Of a stretch of 64,000 nucleotides of DNA, positions 54,772-63,729 are shown piece after piece; the first letter of the stretch is position 1, and each line of letters begins with the position of its first letter. A program made the position numbers and the translations under genes. The notes beneath the pieces were generated by a model. That model searched no databases, was not told the DNA's origin, and worked only from the letters and a program-made list of their open reading frames with translations. This DNA comes from Pseudomonas kairouanensis (lineage in GTDB: Bacteria; Pseudomonadota; Gammaproteobacteria; Pseudomonadales; Pseudomonadaceae), in the NCBI RefSeq assembly GCF_004682055.1, contig NZ_QUZU01000038.1:1-64000 (forward strand), read 5' to 3'.

Positions 54772-56064
54772 TTACTGGTTCTCGCCTCGTTCACGGGCGA
54801 TGGCGCGGTAGCCGATGTCGTTGCGGTAGAAACAGCCGTTCCAGTCGATTTTCGCGGCCAGCTTGTACGCCTGTTGTTGCGCGGCGTCGACACTGGTGCC
54901 CATGGCGGTAGCGCACAGTACGCGGCCACCTGCGGTTACGACCTTGCCATCCTTGAGCGCGGTGCCCGCATGGAACACCTTGCCTTCCAGCGTAGCAGCC
55001 GCGTCCAGGCCTTCAATCACGTCGCCCTTGGCGTAGTCGGCAGGGTAACCGCCGGCCGCCAGCACAACGCCGACGCTTGGGCGCGGGTCCCACTGTGCTT
55101 CAACCTTGTCCAGGGCCTGGGCCAGGGCGGCTTCTACCAGCAACACCAGGCTCGACTGCAGGCGCAGCATCACCGGTTGGGTTTCCGGGTCGCCGAAGCG
55201 GCAGTTGAACTCGATAACCTTCGGGTTACCGGCTTTGTCGATCATCAGGCCGGCGTACAGGAAACCGGTGTACACATTGCCTTCAGCGGCCATGCCACGC
55301 ACGGTTGGCCAGATCACCAGGTCCATCACGCGTTTGTGCACGTCTGCCGTCACCACTGGGGCAGGGGAGTAAGCCCCCATGCCGCCGGTATTCGGACCAG
55401 TGTCGGCGTCGCCGACGCGTTTGTGGTCTTGGCTGGTGGCCATCGGCAGCACGTTCTTGCCGTCGACCATCACGATAAAGCTGGCTTCTTCGCCGTCGAG
55501 GAACTCTTCGATGACAACGCGCGAACCGGCATCACCAAAGGCGTTACCGGCGAGCATGTCGCGTACGGCGTCTTCGGCTTCCTGCAGGGTCATGGCAACG
55601 ATCACGCCTTTACCGGCGGCCAGGCCATCGGCCTTGATCACGATCGGCGCACCTTTTTCACGCAGGTAAGCCAGGGCCGGCTCGATCTCGGTGAAGTTCT
55701 GGTAATCGGCGGTAGGGATCTTGTGGCGTGCCAGGAAGTCCTTGGTGAAGGCCTTGGAGCCTTCCAGTTGGGCAGCACCAGCGGTTGGGCCGAAGCAGTC
55801 CAGGTTGCGGCTGCGGAACAGGTCCACGACGCCAGCAACCAATGGCACTTCCGGGCCGACGATGGTCAGCGAGACATTTTTTTCAGCAAAGTCGGCCAGT
55901 TGCTCAAGGGCCAGCACGTCGATAGCAACGTTCTCGCACTTGGCTTCAATGGCGGTGCCGGCGTTGCCGGGGGCGACGAAAACCTTTTGGACGCGTGGGT
56001 CCTGGGCAACTTTCCAGGCCAGGGCGTGTTCACGGCCACCGCTGCCAATGATCAAAACATTCAT
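54772..56064 (-). CDS. purD: Phosphoribosylamine-glycine ligase
   Basis: A 430-residue ATP-grasp enzyme with the GARS pattern: MNVLIIGSGGREHALAWKV, VGPEVPLVAGVVD, APIVIKADGLAAGKGVIVA and EFNCRFGDPETQPVML. It makes glycinamide ribonucleotide in purine synthesis in the cytoplasm. It follows purH with a REP pair between them, so the two probably form one transcript. Confidence 0.97.
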   Translation of the reverse strand: MNVLIIGSGGREHALAWKVAQDPRVQKVFVAPGNAGTAIEAKCENVAIDVLALEQLADFAEKNVSLTIVGPEVPLVAGVVDLFRSRNLDCFGPTAGAAQLEGSKAFTKDFLARHKIPTADYQNFTEIEPALAYLREKGAPIVIKADGLAAGKGVIVAMTLQEAEDAVRDMLAGNAFGDAGSRVVIEEFLDGEEASFIVMVDGKNVLPMATSQDHKRVGDADTGPNTGGMGAYSPAPVVTADVHKRVMDLVIWPTVRGMAAEGNVYTGFLYAGLMIDKAGNPKVIEFNCRFGDPETQPVMLRLQSSLVLLVEAALAQALDKVEAQWDPRPSVGVVLAAGGYPADYAKGDVIEGLDAAATLEGKVFHAGTALKDGKVVTAGGRVLCATAMGTSVDAAQQQAYKLAAKIDWNGCFYRNDIGYRAIARERGENQ

Positions 56065-56096
56065 TTCAAAAACCTCTGAGAAACGCTGTGCTTTTC

Positions 56097-56195
56097 TGTA
56101 GGAGCGAGCTTGCTCGCGAAATTCGTCAACGATAAAGGGGGAAACCTGACACCCCCCATCGTCCTCAAGTTCTTCGCGAGCAAGCTCGCTCCTAC
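56097..56195. repeat. REP pair (BIME), GTAGGAGCGAGC class, between purH and purD
   Basis: Arms tgtaggagcgagcttgctcg and its complement flank a spacer with tcgtcaacgataaagg, partly like the tcatcgttgacgat core of the element at 21741-21842 read in the opposite direction. Confidence 0.88.
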
Positions 56196-56214
56196 CGGTG
56201 AAAAGCGGTGCTGT

Positions 56215-57822
56215 TTAGTGGCGGAAGTGGCGCATGCCAGTGAAGACCATGGCGATGCCGGCTTCGTCGGCAGCAGCAATCACCTCGGCGTCACGCATCG
56301 AACCACCCGGTTGGATCACGGCGGTCACACCGGCCTTGGCGGCGTTGTCCAGGCCGTCACGGAACGGGAAGAACGCATCGGAAGCCATCACCGAACCTAC
56401 AACCTGCAGACCGGCGTATTCAGCCTTGATCGCGGCGATGCGCGCCGAGTTCACGCGGCTCATCTGGCCAGCGCCAACACCGATGGTCTGGCGGTTCTTG
56501 GCGTAGACGATGGCGTTGGATTTAACGTATTTGGCCACTTTCCAGGCAAAGATCAGGTCGTTGATCTCTTGCTCGGTCGGGGCGCGCTTGGTCACGACCT
56601 TGAGGTCTTCGCTGCCGATCATGCCGATGTCGCGGCTCTGAACCAGCAAGCCGCCGTTGACGCGCTTGTAGTCCCACGCAGCCGCGCGGTCAGCCGACCA
56701 CTCGCCACAGGCCAGCAGGCGCACGTTGGCTTTGGCGGCCACGATGGCCCGGGCTTCTTCGCTCACGGACGGGGCGATGATCACTTCCACGAACTGACGC
56801 TCGACGATCGCCTTGGCGGTCTCGGCATCCAGCTCACGGTTGAAGGCGATGATGCCGCCGAACGCCGACTCGGTGTCGGTGGCGTAGGCCAGTTCGTACG
56901 CCTGGCGGATACCGCCTTCAGCGTCCGGGCTGACGGCCACGCCGCACGGGTTGGCGTGCTTGACGATCACACAGGCTGGCTTGACGAAGCTCTTCACACA
57001 TTCCAGCGCGGCGTCGGTGTCGGCCACGTTGTTGTAGGACAGTTCCTTGCCTTGCAGCTGGGTCGCGGTGGCGATGCCCACTTCGGCAGGCTTGGCTTCC
57101 ACGTAGAACGCCGCGCTCTGGTGCGGGTTCTCACCGTAGCGCATTTCCTGGGCCTTGATGAACTGGCTGTTGAAGGTGCGCGGGAACTGGCTGCGGCCTT
57201 CAGTGCTCAGGGTTTCAGCGGCCTGGTTAACAGTGCCCATGTAGTTGGCGATCATGCCGTCGTAGGCGGCGGTGTGTTCGAACGCCTTGAGCATCAGGTC
57301 GAAACGCTGGGCGTAGGTCAGGCCACCGGCCTTGAGGCCTTCCAGTACGCTGGCGTAGTCACTGGCGTTAACCACGATGGCCACGTCTTTGTGGTTCTTG
57401 GCTGCCGAGCGAACCATGGTCGGGCCGCCGATATCGATGTTTTCGATGGCGGTCGGCAGGTCGCAGCCTGGCTTGTTGATGGTGGCTTCGAACGGGTAGA
57501 GGTTGACGGCCACCAGGTCGATCGGCTTGATGCCGTGCTCGGCCATGATTGCGTCGTCGGTGCCGCGACGGCCGAGGATGCCGCCGTGGATTTTCGGGTG
57601 CAGGGTCTTGACCCGACCGTCCATCATTTCTGCGAAACCGGTGTAGTCCGCCACTTCCACTGCGGCCACGCCGTTGTCCTGCAGCAGTTTGAAGGTCCCG
57701 CCCGTGGAGAGGATTTCCACGCCCAGGGCTTCCAGCTCCCGGGCAAATTCGAGGATGCCGGTCTTGTCGGAAACGCTGATCAAGGCGCGGCGGATCGGCA
57801 GGCGGGTAGTCTGGTCGGTCAT
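56215..57822 (-). CDS. purH: Bifunctional AICAR transformylase / IMP cyclohydrolase
   Basis: The protein has 535 residues from MTDQTTRLPIRRALIS; the longer open frame runs into the fis terminator. The IMP cyclohydrolase domain (about 1-150) has SVSDKTGILEFAREL and GGTFKLLQDNGV. The AICAR transformylase domain (about 200-535) has LRYGENPHQSAAFY, KHANPCGVA and DAFFPFRDGLDNAA. These are the last two steps of IMP synthesis. Confidence 0.97.
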   Translation of the reverse strand: MTDQTTRLPIRRALISVSDKTGILEFARELEALGVEILSTGGTFKLLQDNGVAAVEVADYTGFAEMMDGRVKTLHPKIHGGILGRRGTDDAIMAEHGIKPIDLVAVNLYPFEATINKPGCDLPTAIENIDIGGPTMVRSAAKNHKDVAIVVNASDYASVLEGLKAGGLTYAQRFDLMLKAFEHTAAYDGMIANYMGTVNQAAETLSTEGRSQFPRTFNSQFIKAQEMRYGENPHQSAAFYVEAKPAEVGIATATQLQGKELSYNNVADTDAALECVKSFVKPACVIVKHANPCGVAVSPDAEGGIRQAYELAYATDTESAFGGIIAFNRELDAETAKAIVERQFVEVIIAPSVSEEARAIVAAKANVRLLACGEWSADRAAAWDYKRVNGGLLVQSRDIGMIGSEDLKVVTKRAPTEQEINDLIFAWKVAKYVKSNAIVYAKNRQTIGVGAGQMSRVNSARIAAIKAEYAGLQVVGSVMASDAFFPFRDGLDNAAKAGVTAVIQPGGSMRDAEVIAAADEAGIAMVFTGMRHFRH

Positions 57823-57853
57823 TTCAATTTCCATCAAAAGCAAAGGAGTCAGC

Positions 57854-57887
57854 AAAAAAGGCGACCGTTTTTTACGCGGGCGCCTTT
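57854..57887 (-). terminator. Rho-independent terminator downstream of fis
   Basis: Read on the minus strand, a 7-bp stem aaaggcg/cgccttt closes a 20-nt loop and is followed by a T-run. It lies 17-50 nt after the fis stop and before purH, so it separates dusB-fis from purHD. Confidence 0.8.
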
Positions 57888-57904
57888 CTGGTTTGATTGA
57901 ATGC

Positions 57905-58225
57905 TTACAACAAATCGTACTGCTTGAGCTTTTTGCGCAAGGTGCCACGGTTGAGGCCCAAGAGCTCACTGGCTTTGGTCTGGTTGCCCTTGACGTAGTT
58001 CATCACGCTTTCGAGCAAGGGTGCCTCGACTTCGGAGAGCACCAGGTTGTACACGTCCGTGACGGAAGCGCCCTCTAGGTGGGCGAAATAATTGTGCAGC
58101 GCCTTCTCGACACTCCCGCGAAGGGTCTGGCCTTCTTCGCTTGGCGTGTTGAGGTGCTGTTTCAAATTGACGTTGTCGCTCACGGGTGTTGTTCCACTCA
58201 CTAAAGTCTCGGTCATCATCGTCAT
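57905..58225 (-). CDS. fis: DNA-binding protein Fis
   Basis: A 106-residue protein. The N-terminal part is a beta/helix dimerisation region (SVEKALHNYFAHLEGASVTD) and the C-terminus is the helix-turn-helix QTKASELLGLNRGTLRKKLK. Fis is a nucleoid protein that bends DNA and activates rRNA promoters. It overlaps dusB (ATGA), as in most gamma-proteobacteria. Confidence 0.96.
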   Translation of the reverse strand: MTMMTETLVSGTTPVSDNVNLKQHLNTPSEEGQTLRGSVEKALHNYFAHLEGASVTDVYNLVLSEVEAPLLESVMNYVKGNQTKASELLGLNRGTLRKKLKQYDLL

Positions 58226-59235
58226 GCGGCCACCCCCTCTGCATCCCCTGCTTTCAGGCTCTTGTCTCGTTCGGCAAAGAACTCACGAACGGCGGTGACC
58301 TGTGCTTGCGTTTCATCCAAACGATTGAACCCGGCGCGAAACTCCCTGGCGCCCGGCAGGGTTGCGAGATACCAACCCACATGCTTGCGAGCAATGCGCA
58401 CGCCCATCACGTCTCCATAGAAGGTGTGAAGGGCAGCCAGATGCTCTAGCAGAATACGTTCCACCTCGATCAACTCCGGTGCCGGCAAGACCTCGCCAGT
58501 ACGCAAAAAGTGCTCGATCTCACGGAAAATCCACGGCCGCCCCTGGGCGGCCCGGCCAATCAACAAGCCATCGGCACCGGTTGCGTTGAGCACGCGCCGG
58601 GCTTTCTCGGCTGAATCGATGTCGCCATTGGCAAAGACCGGCATCGACACTGCCTGCTTGATCGCGGCAATGGTGTCGTACTCGGCTTCACCGGTATAAA
58701 GGTCGGCGCGGGTGCGGCCATGTACCGCCAGCGCTGTAATTCCTGCCTGTTCGGCGATCTTCGCCACCGTCAGGCCGTTCTTGTTGTCCCGGTCCCAACC
58801 GGTACGGATCTTCAGGGTCACCGGCACATCGACTGCGGCGACAACGGCCTGCAGGATCTCGGCAACCAACTGCTCATCTTTCAACAGGGCGGAACCGGCG
58901 GCCTTGTTGCAGACCTTCTTGGCCGGGCAGCCCATGTTGATGTCAATGATCTGCGCCCCCAGCTCCACATTGGCCCGGGCCGCATCCGCCAGCATCTGTG
59001 CATCACCACCGGCGATCTGTACCGAGCGGGGCTCGGGATCACCTTCGTGGATCATGCGCATCCGCGATTTGCGGGTGTTCCACAAGCTCATGTCGCTGGT
59101 GACCATTTCCGAGACTACAAGACCTGCGCCCAAACGCTTGCACAGCTGACGAAAGGGCTGGTCGGTGACGCCCGCCATAGGGGCGAGGATCAAGCCGTTG
59201 TGCAATGTATATGGGCCGATGCGTACCGCCGACAT
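58222..59235 (-). CDS. dusB: tRNA-dihydrouridine synthase B
   Basis: A 337-residue FMN enzyme: LAPMAGVTDQPFRQLCK at the start, IDINMGCPAKKVCNKAAGSAL with the catalytic Cys, ALAVHGRTRADLYTG, and FANGDIDSAEKA. It reduces uridine to dihydrouridine in tRNA. It heads the dusB-fis operon. Confidence 0.96.
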   Translation of the reverse strand: MSAVRIGPYTLHNGLILAPMAGVTDQPFRQLCKRLGAGLVVSEMVTSDMSLWNTRKSRMRMIHEGDPEPRSVQIAGGDAQMLADAARANVELGAQIIDINMGCPAKKVCNKAAGSALLKDEQLVAEILQAVVAAVDVPVTLKIRTGWDRDNKNGLTVAKIAEQAGITALAVHGRTRADLYTGEAEYDTIAAIKQAVSMPVFANGDIDSAEKARRVLNATGADGLLIGRAAQGRPWIFREIEHFLRTGEVLPAPELIEVERILLEHLAALHTFYGDVMGVRIARKHVGWYLATLPGAREFRAGFNRLDETQAQVTAVREFFAERDKSLKAGDAEGVAA

Positions 59236-59420
59236 AGGACTTCCCTGTTGTGGGGCCGGATCATTAGAGTTCGAAAAAGGGTTGGCATGATACCCGCTCT
59301 CGATGACTGGATAAAGGCTGAATTGGATAAAATCTGAACAGTTATTTCTTTATCGCCGCCGGTTTGGTTGCGAGCCGCTCAGTCAAGAATCTGCCGTCAA
59401 ACCTCAAGGCGTGAACCGTT

Positions 59421-60662
59421 TCACTCGGGGGAGTGGAAACTCAGGCTGTAATTCACGGCTTTATTGCCCGGATCGAGGATGTCCAGGGAGATGTGGATCG
59501 GCGTTTGCGAAGGCATTTCGCTCACGCCAGCCAGCTCGCCGCTGAGGTATTCGGCGGGCTTGAAGCGACGACTGGCGATCAGGCCGCCGTTCAGGTCGGC
59601 AAAACGCAGCTCCAGCAGCGGGAACGGCTGGGAGAAGGTCGCGCGGTTATAGATGATCGCGTCCACTACCAACGCACCGGCGAAGTCCGGATGGCTGCGC
59701 ACCACCAGGTTGCTGCTCTTGATGTGGGCGATGTCTACCCGCGATGGCACGGTGCAGCCCAAGGTTGGGCACAGTTGCTGGAACCACGGGCGGTAGGCGT
59801 CCTGGCGGGCCAGGTCGTCGAACTGGTAGGCGATGTATTGGCCTGCCAGGCCTGCGGCGGCGAGCAGCACCAGCAGGATCCAGAGCAGGCGCCGGCCCAG
59901 GCTCGACGGGCGTTTTTGCGCGTAGAGGTGCAGCGGGTCGTCTTCCAGGTCCTGGAGCAGGTCATCGTGAACGCTGCTTTCGGCGCGCGGGCGCTTGCGG
60001 CGGGGCAGGGGATGCGCTTGGGGTTCGGCTACTTCAGCGGCGTGGGTCAGTGGCGTGAACGGCGGGTCGATGTCGTCGTCATCGTTGTGCGTGGTCTGCA
60101 GCGGCGGTTCGTCATCCAGGTCGTCCGTGTGAAACGACATGGACGGCTCGGTGCGCTGCCTGGTCGCAGGGGCGTTGGTCGGCTCAGGCTCATCTTCGAC
60201 GGCCTGGGCGCGCTCCTGCGGCGGCTCGCTGAACAGGCTGGCGGCCCACTTTTCCTCTTCGGCCTTGGCCGTGTCGCGGCTGGCGCTGAGGGCATCGTCT
60301 TTTTGCCGACGGTCGGCGCCGGGTTGGCGACGTTCAGCACCAACCGGCAGCGTGTGCTGAATCTCGCGGCGTTCCAGCTTGGCCAGTTCTTCGTCCAGGT
60401 CCAGGCTGTCCAGGTCCAGCTCTTGGGCGGTCCACTGTTTCTGGCTGATTGCCCGTGGCGGCTCTGGCTCGGCGGCCTGCGGCAGTTCAGGCTCAGGCGT
60501 TGCCGTGCCGGCAGCACGTTGCTCCATCAACTGGCGCACCGCGTTGAAGACTTGCAGGCACGAGCCGCAGCGCACCACGCCACGGGCCACGTTCAATTGA
60601 CCGTGGCTGACGCGAAAGCGTGTTTGGCAATGCGGGCACTGGGTGACGAAGCTGTCGCTCAT
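59421..60662 (-). CDS. Zinc-ribbon and DUF3426 domain protein
   Basis: The protein has 413 residues from MSDSFVTQCPHC; seven further upstream residues are possible. An N-terminal MJ0042-type zinc ribbon (CPHCQTRF...CGSCLQVF) is followed by a long charged linker (about 50-250), one membrane segment (RRLLWILLVLLAAAGLAGQYI, about 270-292, a hydrophobic stretch) and a DUF3426 domain to the end. Function is unknown; the topology suggests cytoplasmic sensing coupled to a periplasmic domain. It sits after prmA, as in P. aeruginosa. Confidence 0.88.
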   Translation of the reverse strand: MSDSFVTQCPHCQTRFRVSHGQLNVARGVVRCGSCLQVFNAVRQLMEQRAAGTATPEPELPQAAEPEPPRAISQKQWTAQELDLDSLDLDEELAKLERREIQHTLPVGAERRQPGADRRQKDDALSASRDTAKAEEEKWAASLFSEPPQERAQAVEDEPEPTNAPATRQRTEPSMSFHTDDLDDEPPLQTTHNDDDDIDPPFTPLTHAAEVAEPQAHPLPRRKRPRAESSVHDDLLQDLEDDPLHLYAQKRPSSLGRRLLWILLVLLAAAGLAGQYIAYQFDDLARQDAYRPWFQQLCPTLGCTVPSRVDIAHIKSSNLVVRSHPDFAGALVVDAIIYNRATFSQPFPLLELRFADLNGGLIASRRFKPAEYLSGELAGVSEMPSQTPIHISLDILDPGNKAVNYSLSFHSPE

Positions 60663-60692
60663 GCGGCTATCCGATTCAGGCAAGCGCTCATT

Positions 60693-61571
60693 CTAGCGCC
60701 GACGACCGCTGATGCGTACCCAGCCATCGCGGTTGGCGATCGGGTCCAGTTCGAAATCCTTCGCGTAGGCCGCGGCCACGTCTTCACCCTGTTCGGCAAG
60801 GATGCCCGACAGGGCCAGCCGACCACCCGGCTTGACCAGGCTCGACAGCTGCGGCGCCAGGGAAACCAGCGGTCCGGCGAGGATATTGGCCACCAGCACA
60901 TCGGCCTGCACCTGGGGCAGGTCCTCAGGCAGGTAGAGTGGGAACTTGCCTTCAGCAATATTGTTGCGCCCGGCATTATCGCGGGACGCTTCCAGGGCCT
61001 GCACGTCGATATCGGTGCCCACGGCCTCCTTGGCGCCCAGCAGCAGGGCGGCAATCGCCAGGATCCCCGAGCCGCAGCCGAAGTCCAGCACGTTGCTGTC
61101 GGTCAGGTCCTGGCCATCGAGCCATTCCAGGCACAGTGCGGTGGTGGGGTGGGTGCCGGTGCCGAACGCCAGGCCTGGGTCCAGCAGCAGGTTGACCGCA
61201 TCCGGCTCAGGGGCGGCGTGCCAGCTCGGCACGATCCACAGGCGCTGGCCGAAACGCATCGGCTGGAAATTGTCCATCCAGCTGCGTTCCCAGTCCTGGT
61301 CTTCGATCACTTCGCTGTGATGCTCCGGCAGTGGGCCGCCGGTGAGCAGTTCCATATGGGCCAGCACGCTGGCGGCATCGGTGCCGTCTTCGAACAAGGC
61401 CAGCAGGTGGGTGTGGGACCACAGCGGGGTGGTATTGAGCTCGGGTTCGAAGATCGGCTGGTCTTCGGCGTCCATGAAGGTCACCGACACAGCGCCCACT
61501 TCGAGGAACGCGTCTTCATAGGTTTCGGCTTGTTCTGGGCTGATGGCGAGACGGACTTGCAGCCAAGGCAT
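60693..61571 (-). CDS. prmA: Ribosomal protein L11 methyltransferase
   Basis: The protein has 292 residues from MPWLQVRLAISPEQAE. The SAM motif LDFGCGSGILAIAALLLGA lies near residue 160 and is preceded by GLAFGTGTHPTTALCLEWL; VLVANILAGPLVSLAPQL is the post-I motif. It trimethylates L11. A BIME and an unusual chimeric arm lie between it and accC. Confidence 0.96.
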   Translation of the reverse strand: MPWLQVRLAISPEQAETYEDAFLEVGAVSVTFMDAEDQPIFEPELNTTPLWSHTHLLALFEDGTDAASVLAHMELLTGGPLPEHHSEVIEDQDWERSWMDNFQPMRFGQRLWIVPSWHAAPEPDAVNLLLDPGLAFGTGTHPTTALCLEWLDGQDLTDSNVLDFGCGSGILAIAALLLGAKEAVGTDIDVQALEASRDNAGRNNIAEGKFPLYLPEDLPQVQADVLVANILAGPLVSLAPQLSSLVKPGGRLALSGILAEQGEDVAAAYAKDFELDPIANRDGWVRISGRRR

Positions 61572-61681
61572 GGCGGGCACCTTTGAAAAAATTGAATGTG
61601 CAGCGGGGAGTGGCTGCGAAAGCGCGCAAGTTTACGCGAGCGCGCGTAATAACACGACTGTACTGACTGCACACCCATCAA

Positions 61682-61787
61682 GTGTGGGAGGGGGCTTGCC
61701 CCCGATTGCGGTCTGTCAGTGATGAATGTGTTGCCTGGCACACCGCTATCGGGGGCAAGTCGAATCGTCGCACCGCCCCTCCCACAT
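61682..61787. repeat. Chimeric REP pair with a foreign half-arm
   Basis: The left arm gtgtgggagggggcttgccc and spacer are of the GGGGGC class, but the right arm atcgggggcaag is interrupted by tcgaatcgtcgcaccg (61760-61775) before cccctcccacat. The inserted stretch matches another REP type I recall from Pseudomonas (gcggtgcgacgattcgactt, read in reverse). It may be the product of recombination between two elements. Confidence 0.85.
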
Positions 61788-61830
61788 TTGCCCTGTGTGA
61801 ATCTTGAAAGAGGGGGGCCAGAAACAACAA

Positions 61831-61856
61831 AACCGCCCGAAGGCGGCTTTGTTGGG
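61831..61856 (-). terminator. Rho-independent terminator downstream of accC
   Basis: On the minus strand, gccgcc-ttcg-ggcggt is followed by ttttgttgttt. It starts about 9 nt after the accC stop and ends the accBC transcript. Confidence 0.88.
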
Positions 61857-61864
61857 TGGAGCAC

Positions 61865-63226
61865 TTACTGGTTGGCCAGCTTGTGTTCCAGGTAGTGAAT
61901 GTTCACACCACCTTCGCAGAAGCCTTCATCACGAACCAGGTCCCGGTGCAGCGGGATGTTGGTCTTGATGCCGTCTACCACGATTTCGTCCAGGGCGTTA
62001 CGCATGCGGGCCATGGCCTCATCACGAGTGGCGCCCCAGGTGATCAGCTTGCCGATCAGCGAGTCGTAGTTGGACGGAACCTTGTAGCCGCTGTACAGGT
62101 GCGAATCCACACGTACGCCGTTGCCGCCGGGCGCGTGGAAATGCTTGACCAGGCCAGGGCTTGGGATAAAGGTTTTCGGGTCTTCGGCGTTGATGCGGCA
62201 CTCCAGGGAGTGGCCGTGCATCTTCACGTCGTCCTGGGTGAAGGACAGCGGGTTGCCTGCGGCGATGCTCAGCATCTCCTTGACGATGTCGATACCCGTG
62301 ACCATCTCCGAAACCGGGTGCTCTACCTGCACACGAGTGTTCATCTCGATGAAGTAGAAACGGCCGTTCTCGTAGAGGAACTCAAAGGTACCGGCGCCAC
62401 GGTAGTTGATGTCGATGCACGCCTTGACGCAACGAGCCAGTACTTCGGCGCGTGCTTTTTCGTCCAGGCCCGGTGCCGGCGCTTCTTCCAGTACCTTCTG
62501 GTGACGACGTTGCAGCGAGCAATCGCGGTCGCCCAGGTGGATGGCGTGGCCCTGGCCGTCGGACAGAACCTGCACTTCCACGTGACGTGGGTTGGTCAGG
62601 TACTTTTCCAGGTAGACCATCGGGTTGCCGAACCAGGCGCCCGCTTCGGAGCGAGTCTGCTTGGCGGCTTCGATCAGGTCTTCTTCCTTGTGTACAACAC
62701 GCATACCGCGACCACCACCGCCACCGGCGGCCTTGATGATCACCGGGTAGCCCACTTCGCGACCAATGCGCAGAGCGGTTTCCTCGTCTTCCGGCAGCGG
62801 GCCGTCGGAGCCAGGAACGGTTGGTACGCCGGCGGCGATCATGGCGTCCTTGGCAGAAACCTTGTCGCCCATCAGGCGAATGGTTTCGGCTTTCGGGCCG
62901 ATGAAGGCAAAGCCGGATTTTTCCACTTGTTCGGCGAAATCGGCGTTTTCCGCGAGGAAGCCGTAGCCAGGGTGGATGCCATCAGCGCCGGTCACTTCAG
63001 CGGCCGCGATGATGTTGGACACTTTCAGGTACGAGTTCGTGGCCAGTGGCGGGCCGATGCAGATGCTTTCGTCCGCCAGTTTCACGTGCATCAATTCAGT
63101 ATCGGCCGTCGAGTAAACAGCGACGGTCTTGATGCCCTCTTCCTTACAGGCGCGCAGGATACGCAGCGCGATCTCGCCGCGGTTGGCGATCAGGACTTTT
63201 TGCAGTTTCTTCGCAGGTTTCAACAT
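61865..63226 (-). CDS. accC: Acetyl-CoA carboxylase, biotin carboxylase subunit
   Basis: The protein has 453 residues from MLKPAKKLQKVLIANRGE; seven further in-frame residues upstream are possible. The biotin carboxylase fold shows KVLIANRGEIALRILRA, the ATP-grasp loop KAAGGGGGRGMRVV, HVEVQVLSDGQGHAIHLGDR and FIEMNTRVQVEHPVSE. It carboxylates the biotin of AccB in the first step of fatty acid synthesis. It follows accB by 17 bp. Confidence 0.97.
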   Translation of the reverse strand: MLKPAKKLQKVLIANRGEIALRILRACKEEGIKTVAVYSTADTELMHVKLADESICIGPPLATNSYLKVSNIIAAAEVTGADGIHPGYGFLAENADFAEQVEKSGFAFIGPKAETIRLMGDKVSAKDAMIAAGVPTVPGSDGPLPEDEETALRIGREVGYPVIIKAAGGGGGRGMRVVHKEEDLIEAAKQTRSEAGAWFGNPMVYLEKYLTNPRHVEVQVLSDGQGHAIHLGDRDCSLQRRHQKVLEEAPAPGLDEKARAEVLARCVKACIDINYRGAGTFEFLYENGRFYFIEMNTRVQVEHPVSEMVTGIDIVKEMLSIAAGNPLSFTQDDVKMHGHSLECRINAEDPKTFIPSPGLVKHFHAPGGNGVRVDSHLYSGYKVPSNYDSLIGKLITWGATRDEAMARMRNALDEIVVDGIKTNIPLHRDLVRDEGFCEGGVNIHYLEHKLANQ

Positions 63227-63243
63227 CGAAGGCGCTCCGCGGT

Positions 63244-63705
63244 TCAAACGATGGTGAACAGCGGCTGGTCGTACTCAACCGGCTGACCGTTTTCTACCAG
63301 GATGGATTCGATGACGCCGGCTTTTTCAGCGGTGATGTGGTTCATCATTTTCATCGCTTCAACGATGCAGATGGTGTCGCCCACTTTCACGGTGGCGCCA
63401 ACTTCAACGAAGGCTGGCGAGGTCGGTGCCGGGGTACGGTAGAAAGTACCGACCATTGGCGACTTGACCACGAAGCCGTTCAGCACTGGCGCGGCTGGCG
63501 CAGCAGGTGCGGCAGCGGCAGCAGGAGCAGCGGCCGGGGCAGCAGCAGGCGCCGGTGCTTGCATCTGTGGTGCGTAGAACTGCTGGGCTGGGGTCTTGCT
63601 GTGGCGGCTGATCCGTACGGACTCTTCGCCTTCCTTGATTTCCAGCTCGTCGATACCGGATTCTTCCAGCAGCTCGATCAGTTTCTTAACTTTACGGATA
63701 TCCAT
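63244..63705 (-). CDS. accB: Acetyl-CoA carboxylase, biotin carboxyl carrier protein
   Basis: A 153-residue protein. The N-terminus (MDIRKVKKLIELLEESGIDE) is followed by an Ala/Pro-rich mobile linker (about 45-75) and a biotinyl domain with the EAMKMMN motif, K119 being the biotin site. It carries CO2 between AccC and AccAD. The linker gives the low-complexity GC-rich stretch at about 63480-63560. Confidence 0.97.
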   Translation of the reverse strand: MDIRKVKKLIELLEESGIDELEIKEGEESVRISRHSKTPAQQFYAPQMQAPAPAAAPAAAPAAAAAPAAPAAPVLNGFVVKSPMVGTFYRTPAPTSPAFVEVGATVKVGDTICIVEAMKMMNHITAEKAGVIESILVENGQPVEYDQPLFTIV

Positions 63706-63729
63706 GAATCATCAACTCCCAAGGGTCGG

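Noticed and set aside
59433..61586. 717-residue open frame on the plus strand
   Set aside because: It is antisense to the DUF3426 and prmA genes, both of which have clear families.
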